Assembly (NCBI RefSeq): GCF_949628215.1
Contig: NW_027441249.1
Span: forward strand, 1-64,000
Direction of reading: 5' to 3'
From: Phalacrocorax aristotelis
Lineage: Eukaryota > Chordata > Aves > Suliformes > Phalacrocoracidae
Length of the DNA stretch: 64,000 nt
The translations under genes and the position numbers were made by a program. Under the pieces are notes generated by a model that saw only the letters and a list, made by a program, of their open reading frames with translations, was not told the DNA's origin and did no database searches. Below, piece after piece: positions 44,615 through 56,638 of this stretch; the first letter of the stretch is position 1, and the number at the start of each line of letters is the position of its first letter.

Positions 44615-44628
44615 GCGCCCCCTGCTGG
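44615..44628 (-). promoter_or_regulatory. Perfect CTCF core consensus, copy 2
   Basis: Identical 14-base match to the site at 5684-5697 and in the same orientation, so consecutive sites are head-to-tail and about 38.9 kb apart here. Confidence 0.7.
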
Positions 44629-47600
44629 CCGGGCCGCGCTCAGCTCGCGAGGGCGCCGTGGGCCGGGCGGGGGGGACGCGCCGGCTCGGGGCCAGCTCCT
44701 TTCGGGGCGAGCGAGCGAGCGGGAAACCCCTGCGGGCCCCGGTCACGGCCGGGCAGAGCCGCGCGCCCTCCGAGAGCGGCTGAACGGGGCTGCCGCTCGT
44801 GACACATACCGAACCGTCCGCGACGGGAGCGAGCAGAGGAGGAAGGGGCCGGCGGCCGCGGGGCCCTGGCCGCAGGCACGGCGGGGGGTGGGGGGGCTGG
44901 GGCCCGTGGGGCCGCCCTGCTGGGTCACTGCCCTGCGCCGCACCGCGCTGGGGGCTGGGGCCCGACCGGCGCCGGGGGACCGGGGGCAGCCACGAGCAGA
45001 GGGCCTGAGCTTAGCCACGGCCAGCAGAACACCCCGAAGCGTGAGACGCTGCAAGGCCAAGGTGGTCCTTGGCAATGGGGGCGCCTGGGCTCGGCCTCCG
45101 CCTTACCCGTCCTGGGTCTGCGTGGCGTTCTAGGGAAATGGTGTTTTCCTTGTGCGGAAGGTGGGCTGGCCGGTCGGCCGTGCCCCGGTCGTTACCGATA
45201 CTGCCAAAGGCGCTCGCACGCTCTGGCCCATTACTGCTGCGGTGCCGCGCTGTAGCAGAAAGAAGAGGTGTTGTGTTTTCTCACAAAAAGCCTCCTGTGG
45301 TCAGTGGAAGAAATAACCTCTTTCCGTGGCACTGACTCTTTTCGTACAGTCCATAGCCGGCTTTCGGCTTTTGTCTTTACAGCATTCAGTTTGCTTTCTG
45401 CCAAGCTTTCTACCTGCTGTGAAACATTTGGATGGTTTTTTCTTGTTGTTTTTTTTTTCCCCTACTTGCTCCACAACTCCCACACCAACCACCCAGCGCG
45501 GCTCGCCTTTCAGCCCCCAGACCGAGGAGCCTTGCCCTGGGACGGCCCTTACATGTCAGCAGAGTTGTTCCAGCTCTCACCCTGTCCCTACCCAGCTGAG
45601 GACGTCTGTGTCCGTGGGAGACACCCAGACGCTCCCCCTGCAGCGTGGCAGTCCCCTGCCCCGTCAGTGAAAACTGCGGCAATATCGGCTAAGTTTAAAA
45701 GCGTCGGCAGGAGGTGCAGAATACGTAAATAAAGCGGCGGTTGGCTGCCGGGTATGGGTGCAATATAAATACATTTTGTTTATAGGCCTTCGTGCCTATT
45801 CAGCGTTGAACGGCACCGCAGCCCACCCAGCCCGGGGCTCGGAGAAGGGTCTCTCCAAGGGCACAACCTAAGACAGCGCAGGAAGCCCAGCTGCCACGCT
45901 CCCAGTCGCTACGGGACGCTCGCTTACAGTTACACTAACGAGGGTACGGATGAGGCTGGAACTAGCAGAAATGCTGACTCTTCTGGCCTTTTATTTGTGG
46001 AAGGTACAGCGCGCGAGCCTCGGCGGCTCACAGGAGAAGCGTGCAGTGCTGCCTGACTCTCATTCTCAGCTCACGTACTACTGCCAAAGCTCCTGCCCTG
46101 TGCTGTGCCAGATGCCGGCTGGCGTGAGCACCTGGGCTCCTGAGGGACCCCCTTGTCCTGAGAGCCAGAAGTACTCACTTCCCTTTGCATGAGGCCTGTA
46201 GGAGATATACCCTGCAATTTTAAAAATCTGTATCAAACGTGGCAGACTCAAAAGAGGGCATTTTTAAAAAGGCAGGTTTGTTTTCTTTTTTAACTTTACG
46301 ATCTACAGCCTAGCAAAGAGCTCCCTTTCAGTGTCAGTCGCTTGGCTTTCTCCCCTACTGACGAGGTCCCAGCCTCCCGGTGAGATCTCGCTGGAGATAT
46401 TCTCAGTTTCCCTCGAGTACGTGGCTGCCCTGGCCCGAGGCCAGCGAAGAAGCTGACTTTGCCCGTGCCTGAATCAGCAACACGTCCAGCAGGCGACTTG
46501 CAGAGCCCAGGGAACCCTCGTAAAGAGGTCTGGGGGTGGGCCGCGCCACATCTGCGGCATCGGCCGTGGGAAAGGACCGGCGCAGTAAAACAGGTGGGTG
46601 AAACCGCGGTCCGCGCCAATACGTGCTGCTGCCTGGGGCATCGCTTTGCTGCGGGTCAAATCAGATGCTCTCTGTAAGAGCGAGTCAGGGTAAAGGCAGC
46701 AGCAGATTTCTTTTCTGCTCATTTTAACAAAGGCTGGACGGAGCCCATAGAGGAAGGCACTACGCGTCTTGCTGGGTTTGTTTCCCTGCCTTCTCGTAAG
46801 CTGTCGCGGAAACTTGCACGAGGAAAGCCTGTGCAAGCTGATGATGACAGCCACACACGGTTGAAGAGGGAGCAGATGGTGAGAGCAGAGGTACGCGCTC
46901 AGGCTGTGCGCTGGAAGCTAATGCTAATGCTGCAAAATAAAGAGTGGATTTTCTTTTTTGGGTTTAGGTGAGCGCTAAACATTACATGTGCGTGTGTGCG
47001 TGTGTCTCTCGCAGGTTTTTGTCATACACCCCACCCTCCCACCCCAAAAAAACAACCCACACATGCCACGCGTTAAACAGTGGTTTTTCCATTGTACTTA
47101 GACGTGCTTACATAGGTGTGTTGGTTTGTTACTTTTTTTAATGCAGAAACAGCAATACGATAGATTTAATACAGCTAGCAGTTAGACGGGTGTAGCTTTA
47201 GAGCGTCGGCTGTTTACAAAGCAACTGCACACCTTCTTTAACTCACAGTTTAAACAAATGAACTTGCAGTGCATCACACGTGCTTTGTACAGTCACGTTC
47301 CACACGGCAGGTCAGATGCTTCACCCTGCCTTGTCCTTGTTCCCCCGACTCCGACGGGACCGCCGAGGCCATCCTGGGGACAGCGCCGCTTTCTAGCAGC
47401 TGGGTTGCTTGCCTGGACGCCCCACAGACAAACAATCATTTCCCCACTGAACCTCTTCTCAAATATTTTCCTACCCCTGCAGGCCCCACGTCCTTTGGTT
47501 CATATTTCCTTTTTTCCGGGCTTTATGCACAGGACCGATGATTTCCAGAAATAGAAACAGAGGCTGATTCAGTCCAGGCTAAACATTCTCTGACCTAAAC

Positions 47601-50340
47601 CAAACTGCCTTCGAAGAGATAGCTGTACTGTAGGCACCACCTCGGGAACAGAAGTTGCCCTGTCATAAAAAAAAAAAAAAAAAAAAAAGAAGGAAAACAA
47701 GGCATTTCAGGCTGAGGAGGCTGAACGGTGTGCTGGGGGCGGTGGGGAGTTGGAAAGAAACAGTTCAGACGATCAGAGCGAGCTTAGCGTTGCAAAGCGT
47801 GCCATTATTTTTAATTTGGCAGTCAGAAGAAAACAGATTCTGACACTGATTTCCTGTGTGCTGCGGGAGTTCTCGCCTCAGCATTCCTGTGCACCATTTT
47901 ACTTTTGTGTCCCGTCTGCTTTGCTTTTGCGTTGTAGCTCTCCGGTTCTAGCTACGCTTCCCACCACCCCCGTTACTCTTTGACAAGCCCAGCTCTCACT
48001 GTGCTTCCCTTCCCGTATGCGCGTGCAGGGAAAAGCCTGCGCGTCTGCCACTACAGGACACGCTCTGGGAGGCAGGAGAGATGACGACGCTCCCTGACAG
48101 AGGACACAGCTGAGGGGCGGTCCGCCGGGGCTGGGGAGATGGCAGCACCTTCCCTCAGCTGCCCCATCCGAGCACGGGTGCAGGTGAGCACTGAGGAGAG
48201 ACAAGCAGGCAGGAGCCGCAGAGCGAGAGAGAAAATAAAATTCACGGGTGGGTGCTACTTACGTCTCATTTTTAGCGCAAGGGATGAATTCTCAGCACAT
48301 TCTTGGAGCTGCCCCTTTGGGACTCACGGAGAAGAGGGAGGCTGGCCACGCGGTGCAGCCCAGCTCTGCTTCCCCTAAATGGTTTTACTGTTCAGGTGTT
48401 GCCTTAATCTGGCCGGTACCCCTGCAAAGAGTTTGGGATTTCTGCTGCCTCTCCGGGCCAGCCACAGACCCTGACTTCATCGCAGCGAATGACCCTGCAC
48501 TCCTCAGAGCGGTTGCCGAGTCACATCCCGCTGCCTTCCCTGCAGAACTGGAGACCCTTTTTCAGCCCTTGCCCCCTCTTCTCTCAGCTCGTTGCCCATC
48601 CCTTTTTCAGGGCCAGCACCGATCCTGCCTCCAGCTCGCCCTGTCTCCACCTGCGAGCGCCCAACACGAGCTAAATGTCTCCTCAAGGATGCACGGAAGA
48701 GACGCGCAGGCAACCCAGCACAGACCCCCTGCAAACATCTTCTTTCCATTTTCTTTCCTCTCCTGACACGAAGAGATGACTTAGGAAAAAGCGTACTGCT
48801 CGCATTTCACCTGCACTGCTTCTACTTTCACTTTCGCTCTCCTTGGCAGTAATTAATAGCGGTGGTTGGGGAGGGCTGGGGCATTCCCCCAAAGCGGCTG
48901 CAGTTACATCCGGGCGGTTGTGGCACTCCATTAGCTTTGTAATTTTAAATCTAAATCTTCTGGAATTGTTAGTTCTCGTCAGGAATCACCCGCACCTGCA
49001 AATTTTCTTCATGCCTACGCTTGAACCCAGCCACTGTTTAACAGCTCACCTTTATTTCTGTTCATTTAAGAATCTAAAGCTTCATTTACTGCTTGGGTTG
49101 GAAGCAGGAGCTGTCGCTGCCTCTGAACTTTCTAACAGCCCTGTTACAATTTCAGTATTACCCACTCCCAATTTAGCTTTCCAGTTCAATTTTCATTGTA
49201 GATTCTAAAACTTTCCTTATTTTGTTTCTGATCAGGAGTCATTAATGCCTGCAGTTGATTTAATAACGGCTGTATTTAGATTGAGCTATTAATGACTCGC
49301 AACTCTATTTATGGCATAAAAAAGGACTGCCTTTATTTTTTTTTTAATTACAGATTAGGAATAATGACTGCCTGGTTTGCTCAGTAATAGCTGCGATTAA
49401 ATTTAGTCACGACTCCTCCCTAAATAAAATGTATTTATTTGCACTCTAACAATTTAACCTTCCCTTTACTGGTCAGGGGCACCGACAAGTGCCCGTGCGT
49501 ACCTCCGCTCCCCCTGCGCCGGCTCCCCAGGGAACAGCCTCTTACCCTGACCAGAGCCTGCAGCGGCCCGTTGTCGTCCCAGCTCCTCGCCCTCGAGAAA
49601 GCGGCCACCTGAAGCGGCAGCAGATCCGCTGCTGCCCAAAGGGGACGGAAATGGCGCGGGGTAAATGATAATATGAAATGATAAATGAATGAAATGATCT
49701 CACAAGGGGGAAGAAAACCAGCAAAGCAAAAAACAAACCCCAAACAGAACACCATACCACTAAACCGTCTCACCGCCCCCTCAGCGCCCAAAACAACATC
49801 CCGGGAGAAAAAAAGCAAAGCAGGCCACAAGGGACCTTTCTAGTACAGATGCTGCCAAAGAGTGCCAAGCTCTGGAATCCTTACCTCAGGCAACGCCTCC
49901 GCTTCTCTAAACGCCAGAGCACGCCTGCCCGGGGGGCTGAGACAGCCCCAAAGCTGCGACCGCCCGAGGGAACACGGGAGCACCGACGGCAGAGAAGCCC
50001 AGGGGCAGCAAGAGCTGCCCGAGCCCCGGCTGGGGCTCTTCGACCCCCGGGCCCCGCCCCCGCCCTTCCCACAGCGCCCCGCAAAAGGGGCGGGCCGAGC
50101 CCCCCCGAGGGATGAAGGCTCGCAGGGTGGCAGCAGAGAGCAAAGTGCACCGCACAGCACCAAAGTGGGTGGGTGGGGCCAGGTGGGTCAGACATCAGAC
50201 GGCCCGCCTGCCCATCGCCGGGGGCAGGGCCCGTTGCTAAGAGCGTGGCGAGGGGTATCAGGACCACCCTCAACGGGCTATCGCAAGGGGTCAACACCTG
50301 TCGCTAGGGGCTGTGCCTACACGGTTCCGGCCCCCCACGG

Positions 50341-50348
50341 TGACGTCA
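50341..50348. promoter_or_regulatory. CRE palindrome TGACGTCA, copy 2
   Basis: Identical to the copy 1 site and in the same position relative to the NRF1 array. Confidence 0.55.
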
Positions 50349-50815
50349 CCACGTAGCGTGGGGGGGTCACTAAGTGGCGTGGAGAAGTGAGCGCGGCAAA
50401 ATGTCGCTACAGCCCGTGCACGGCTGCTGGCTGCAGTACCGCAGTTTGGTCGCACGGTGGCAGCAGAGAGCAGAAAAGGTCGCCACTGCGCATGCGCGGC
50501 TGCCCACATGCACTACGAGGGCTTGGGCACTCGGTGGAAGTAGGGGGCAGAAAATAAAGCGCCACCGCGCATACGGAACTGCCTGGCTGCAGTACCGGCA
50601 TCTGCTTGCACGGTGGCAGCAGCGACCAGAGGAAAACTTCACCCTCGGGAACGGGCAGCTTCCCGTCTGCAGTACCCGGTTTTGATCGACCGGTGACTGC
50701 CGCGATCGGGTAAGGGGCGGGTGGAAATCTCTACCAGGGTAGCGCAGCTCCCGCCTGCAGTCCCGGGGTTCGGTCGCTTGGTGGAAGCAGCGAGCAGAAA
50801 ACGAAAGGTGGCCAC

Positions 50816-53219
50816 TGCGCATGCGCGGCTGCCCACCTGCAGTGCCGCTGTTTGATCGCACGGTGGCAGCAGAGAGCAGAAAGAGACGCCACTGCGCATG
50901 CGCGGCCGCCCACCTGCAGTACCGCGGTCTGATCGCACGGTGGCAGCAGAGAGCATAAAGAGACGCCACTGCGCATGCGCGGCTGCCCACCTGCAGTACC
51001 GCTGTTTGGTCGCACGGTGGCAGCAGAGAGCAGAAAGACGCGCCACTGCGCATGCGCGGCTACCCACCTGCAGTACCGCGGTCTGATCGCACGGTGGCAG
51101 CAGAGAGCAGAAAGAGACGCCACTGCGCATGCGCGGCTCCCCACCTGCAGTACCGCGGTCTGATCGCACGGTGGCAGCAGAGAGCAGAAAGAGACGCCAC
51201 TGCGCATGCGCGGCTGCCCACCTGCAGTACCGCTGTTTGATCGCACGGTGGCAGCAGAGAGCAGAAAGAGACGCCACTGCGCATGCGCGGCCGCCCACCT
51301 GCAGTACCGCGGTCTGATCGCACGGTGGCAGCAGAGAGCAGAAAGAGACGCCACTGCGCATGCGCGGCTACCCACCTGCAGTACCGCGGTCTGATCGCAC
51401 GGTGGCAGCAGAGAGCAGAAAGAGACGCCACTGCGCATGCGCGGCCGCCCACCTGCAGTACCGCTGTTTGGTCGCACGGTGGCAGCAGAGAGCAGAAAGA
51501 GACGCCACTGCGCATGCGCGGCTGCCCACCTGCAGTGCCGCTGTTTGATCGCACGGTGGCAGCAGAGAGCAGAAAGAGACGCCACTGCGCATGCGCGGCC
51601 GCCCACCTGCAGTACCGCGGTCTGATCGCACGGTGGCAGCAGAGAGCAGAAAGATACGCCACTGCGCAAGCGCGGCTGCCCACCTGCAGTACCGCGGTCA
51701 GATCGCACGGTGGCAGCAGAGAGCAGAAAGACGCGCCACTGCGCATGCGCGGCTGCCCACCTGCAGTACCGCGGTCAGATCGCACGGTGGCAGCAGAGAG
51801 CAGAAAGAGACGCCACTGCGCATGCGCGGCTGCCCACCTGCAGTACCGCGGTCTGATCGCACGGTGGCAGCAGAGAGCAGAAAGAAGCGCCACTGCGCAT
51901 GCGCGGCTGCCCACCTGCAGTATCGCTGTTTGGTCGCACGGTGGCAGCAGAGAGCAGAAAGAGACGCCACTGCGCATGCGCGGCCGCCCACCTGCAGTAC
52001 CGCGGTCTGATCGCACGGTGGCAGCAGAGAGCAGAAAGAGACGCCACTGCGCATGCGCGGCTACCCACCTGCAGTACCGCGGTCTGATCGCACGGTGGCA
52101 GCAGAGAGCAGAAAGAGACGCCACTGCGCATGCGCGGCCGCCCACCTGCAGTACCGCTGTTTGGTCGCACGGTGGCAGCAGAGAGCAGAAAGAGACGCCA
52201 CTGCGCATGCGCGGCTGCCCACCTGCAGTGCCGCTGTTTGATCGCACGGTGGCAGCAGAGAGCAGAAAGAGACGCCACTGCGCATGCGCGGCCGCCCACC
52301 TGCAGTACCGCGGTCTGATCGCACGGTGGCAGCAGAGAGCAGAAAGATACGCCACTGCGCAAGCGCGGCTGCCCACCTGCAGTACCGCGGTCAGATCGCA
52401 CGGTGGCAGCAGAGAGCAGAAAGACGCGCCACTGCGCATGCGCGGCTGCCCACCTGCAGTACCGCGGTCAGATCGCACGGTGGCAGCAGAGAGCAGAAAG
52501 AGACGCCACTGCGCATGCGCGGCTGCCCACCTGCAGTACCGCGGTCTGATCGCACGGTGGCAGCAGAGAGCAGAAAGAAGCGCCACTGCGCATGCGCGGC
52601 TGCCCACCTGCAGTATCGCTGTTTGGTCGCACGGTGGCAGCAGAGAGCAGAAAGAGACGCCACTGAGCATGCGCGGCTGCCCACCTGCAGTACCGCTGTT
52701 TGGTCGCACGGTGGCAGCAGAGAGCAGAAAGAGACGCCACTGCGCATGCGCGGCTACCCACCTGCAGTACCGCGGTCTGATCGCACGGTGGCAGCAGAGA
52801 GCAGAAAGAGACGCCACTGCGCATGCGCGGCCGCCCACCTGCAGTACCGCTGTTTGGTCGCACGGTGGCAGCAGAGAGCAGAAAGAGACGCCACTGCGCA
52901 TGCGCGGCTGCCCACCTGCAGTGCCGCTGTTTGATCGCACGGTGGCAGCAGAGAGCAGAAAGAGACGCCACTGCGCATGCGCGGCCGCCCACCTGCAGTA
53001 CCGCGGTCTGATCGCACGGTGGCAGCAGAGAGCAGAAAGATACGCCACTGCGCAAGCGCGGCTGCCCACCTGCAGTACCGCGGTCAGATCGCACGGTGGC
53101 AGCAGAGAGCAGAAAGACGCGCCACTGCGCATGCGCGGCTGCCCACCTGCAGTACCGCGGTCTGATCGCACGGTGGCAGCAGAGAGCAGAGAGATACGCC
53201 ATTGCGCATGCGCGGCCGC
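50816..53219. promoter_or_regulatory. Cluster of NRF1 consensus sites, copy 2
   Basis: Of 32 regular units, 28 carry a perfect YGCGCAYGCGCR match. The exceptions are three units with GCGCAAGCGC at about 51668, 52361 and 53054, and one with GAGCATGCGC at about 52669. NRF1 binding is blocked by CpG methylation, so the cluster would work only when unmethylated (established property of NRF1). Confidence 0.65.
51283..53130. repeat. 693-bp higher-order repeat (9 x 77 bp) within the copy 2 array
   Basis: The series of unit variants repeats every nine units. The GCGCAAGCGC variant recurs at 51668, 52361 and 53054, and the units at 51360, 52053 and 52746 and those at 51437, 52130 and 52823 correspond. 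Two nine-unit blocks (51283-51975, 51976-52668) are followed by a partial third. Copy 1 shows no such order. Confidence 0.85.
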
Positions 53220-56200
53220 CCACATGCAGTACCGCGGTTTGATCGCACGGTGGCAGCAGAGAGCAGAAAAGGCGGCACTGCGCCTGCGCGGCTGCCCACC
53301 TGCACTGCGAGCGTTTGGGCGGTCGGTGGAAGCAGGGGCAGAAAGTAAAGCGCCACTGTGCATACGGAACTGCCTGGCTGCAGTACCGGCATCTGCTTGC
53401 ACGGTGGCAGCAGCGACCAGCGAAAAAACGTCACCGTCGGGAACGGGCGGCTGCCCGTCTGCAGTACCCGGTTTTGAGCGCTCGGTGACTGCCGCGAGCA
53501 GGGTAGCGCAGCTGGCCCCCGCTGTTCCGCGGTTCGGTCGCTCGGTGGCAGCAGCGAGCAGTGACACATCGTCGCCACTGCGCATGCGTCTGTTCCGGGT
53601 GCAGTACCGCACTTTGGCCGCACGGTGTCAGCAGGGTCGACCATCGCCACTCCGCATGCGCGATTGCCGGCTGCCGTAGCACAGCACGGCGGCAGCGGCA
53701 CGATCTCCGTGACTCTTCTCTGGGGCAAGACCCGCGCCGGCTCTGGGTCACGTTCGCCGGGATAACGGAACTGTTACTGCGTGCGCAGAGCTCATGTTTC
53801 TCTGCACCTTCCCCACTCCCACAGCCCCAGCAGTGTCAGTCGTTGCCTCCGCACCGCCCACCACCAAAGTGCCTCGAGCATTTTAGTCCTTCTGTCTCGA
53901 CTGCTTTAAAAATCAGGTGGCCGTTACCGTCCTCCCTCCTGCCCCACTCACCCCCACCCCACGCCCTAGGGAGGAGAAGCAGCACAAACGACCTGGGGAG
54001 AAAGGTCCCCTTTCCCACCCCCCACCCCCCCGGAGTGAGCCCCATCAGTTGCTGTAGGCCTGCGGCATCAGGGCTGTGACAGGGAGAGCAGCAAGTCAAC
54101 AGCTCCTAGAGGGTTAAAGAAGAAAATCAATCAGGGGAACACAGCTGCCCTTCCGAAGGCAGGCTGCCTGGGGTGAGGGGGGCAGCTGTGCTGTCAGGGC
54201 ACAGGGCAGCCAGGCAGACCAGGTGCCAGTGGCTGACCTGCAAAGGAGCTGTGCACTGCTGAGCCTTGGGCTTCGTTGGCTTGGCAGCGCCTCGCCTCGC
54301 CTCTGCACTGCCAGGACCCTGCTCTGCTCATCCTGCGTAAGCACAAGGCTTCAGCGAGCACAGAACAGGAGGCCAGGGAGAGGGAGGACGTCACCGGGGA
54401 AAAAAAAGTCATGCGGGGGGGCCATTTCAGGGGAAAGCGTTTGGGAGGGCACAGACACACGCAGAGGGAGGGCGGGGGGAGGACGCGGACACTGCTGGAC
54501 AGGGGCATGTCTGGGCAGACACGCCACGGGGAACATGCATGGGGATGACTGACACCAGGGGGTCCCCCCAGGATAATCCACAACGGGCAACTCACCTGGG
54601 CTAACCTGCAGCAGATGATCCGCTCCAGATAACTGACCCACTCCGGAGAATCCATTCCAGATAAGCCCCAGCAATGCCCCTCAAACTGCCGGTGTTTCAC
54701 CCCAAATTTTCCCCAGTTTAGGGTTTTCGGTGGGTTTATTTAGTTTTGGTGATTTCTGGTTGGATGGTTTGGCTTTTTTTGTTGTTGTTCGGGTTACTTT
54801 GGTTTTGTCCGTTTGGGGTTTTTTTTTTTGCTTTTCCATAAGGTAAAAGTTGGGATTGCTTTTCCAAACGGTTCACTTCCGGGTTTTTTTCACCCTTTCC
54901 ACAACATTGAAATTGGTGATTTTTTTGCTTTTGTGCATGAGAATGGTTAGCAGGGTTCCGCCCCCCCACCCCCGCTTTTTTTACCCCCCTCCTTTCCAAC
55001 TGCACAAACCCAGCAGGAGTGGGCTTTCCCAAGAGCCCCGAATTGTTTTCTTTCCCCCAAACCTGTTTGGGGTTTTTCACCCCCCATTGCAGACCCAGAC
55101 TCAGGGGCTTTGGAGTGTGTGTCTGCCCTGGCAGCAGCTCCCAGGCTGCCTACGCAGCCCCAGAGGGGAAAGTCCCCATTTGGGGGAATCGGCCCCAAAT
55201 CGGGATGGGAGAAGGAGAACGGGGAAGGGGCAGCATTTGAAAGCGCTTTTGTGCCTTCAGTTGATTGGGGGGTGGGGTGTGTGTCTAATTTTTAAATCTT
55301 CTCTATAAACATCTCTATCAACATGGTTTCTTTGCATTTTAAAACCTTACATAGCATAGGCATTTGCACTATGTGTCTACTTACACATCCTTACGGAGTA
55401 CATCTATATTTTATATATACTATCTGTTTTACATTTACATACAACACCTGTTTAGACTTAGCTACTATATTTACACTTACACCTATTTAGGCTATTTACA
55501 CTTACACAGAATATCTCTTTACACATACCTGTTTAGACTTCCATATTAACACGTACATAAAACAGCTATTTAGGCTAGCTATCTGCTTACTTACCCTTTG
55601 ACACTTCAATCTTTTTCGACTTCTCTATTTAGACATCTACTTACAGTTATACCTCGGCTTATTTCACTCTATATAACCTCTATTTAGATTACAAATCTAC
55701 TTAGACTATGTAACACACACTAAGCGTAGATGCTCGCTCTAGTCAGACTTTCTTCTGCTTTGAATTCCTTCATCTATCCTTTTCACTTTAAACTCCTTTA
55801 TTTTTTGATCTAGATATGTAGACGGTCGAGTTACTTTTGTGTTTTAAAACCCTGTATCTCGATGCAGAATTTTTGTATCCTGAAATCCGTTATATAATAT
55901 AGGAGAGAGAAGTTCTTATTTCAAAATCCCTTTATACATCTATAAATTAATATTACACATGTCAATATATATAAGAGGTTTTTGTAATAGCCCCCCTGAA
56001 TTTTCAGGCATTTTGGGGCTGTAACCCCCCTTTTTGGGGGGGAACCCCTACATGACGCCCCCACTCACCTGTTCCTCTGTCGCATTATCAGCTCCCCCAG
56101 TGACACCGGGGCACCCCACATGACATCATCACACCCCCCCCAGGACTCCCCCTATTTTATTCACCCCCAAGAAGGGCACTAAACAAGGGAATCTGCTCCA

Positions 56201-56577
56201 ACCTGCAGCTCATTACTTTAATAGTGCCATTTACAAAGGTACACGCACACCCCTCCCACACCCCCCAGAAAAGGGGGAGCTCTGCTAAAATCTAAAAGGT
56301 GGGGCAGCCCCCCAAACAGCTGCAGCCCCCCCAGCCCCTGTCCGCAGGCTGGCGGCTGCCCCACGGCAGAGCAGGAGCGTGCCAGAGGACGGTGTCACGT
56401 CTCTCTCGGGCTCCGCTCGGACATGTTCCCGCACTGGGACGGGCTCCCCGGGGTGACAAACAGCCCCGGTCCCTGGGGGCCCCGACTCTCCCCACCGGGC
56501 AGCCCTCGCGGCCGCACCTGCGGGGCACCCGCTGGAGACAGAGCCAGGAGCCTCCAGGCCGAGGGATGGCCCCTTAC

Positions 56578-56638
56578 CTTCACCACGCTTAACGACCGGC
56601 AGGCATCTCTTGAGCATCACGAGACACTTAGACGACAT
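56578..56638 (-). other. Exon-like segment with start codon, minus strand, copy 2
   Basis: Same as 16237-16297, with identical splice-like ends and open frame. Confidence 0.35.

Larger units (their letters stand above)
44195..45131. promoter_or_regulatory. CpG-island promoter, copy 2
   Basis: Counterpart of 5264-6200, with no difference noticed. All motifs (ETS sites, CTCF consensus, minus-strand start and donor) are retained, which would be expected if each macrosatellite unit keeps its own promoter. Confidence 0.55.
50404..53681. repeat. Composite 77-bp minisatellite array, copy 2 (expanded)
   Basis: One uninterrupted run of 32 units at exact 77-bp spacing, with the internal ATG of the NRF1 motif at 50821, 50898 and so on to 53208. 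It is flanked by degenerate ~270-bp blocks near 50503 and 53301. The middle block present in copy 1 is absent. Long frames of about 800-850 codons on both strands are repeat artefacts. Confidence 0.95.

Noticed and set aside
50821-53208. CRISPR-like array (regular repeats with variable parts)
   Set aside because: There are no unique spacers: whole 77-bp units repeat with point variants, in vertebrate DNA. It is a minisatellite.
51060-53679. Open frames of about 800-850 codons on both strands in the 77-bp array
   Set aside because: A 77-bp stop-poor unit (three units = 231 bp) produces them mechanically. Antiparallel frames cannot both be genes, and the copy 1 array gives entirely different lengths.
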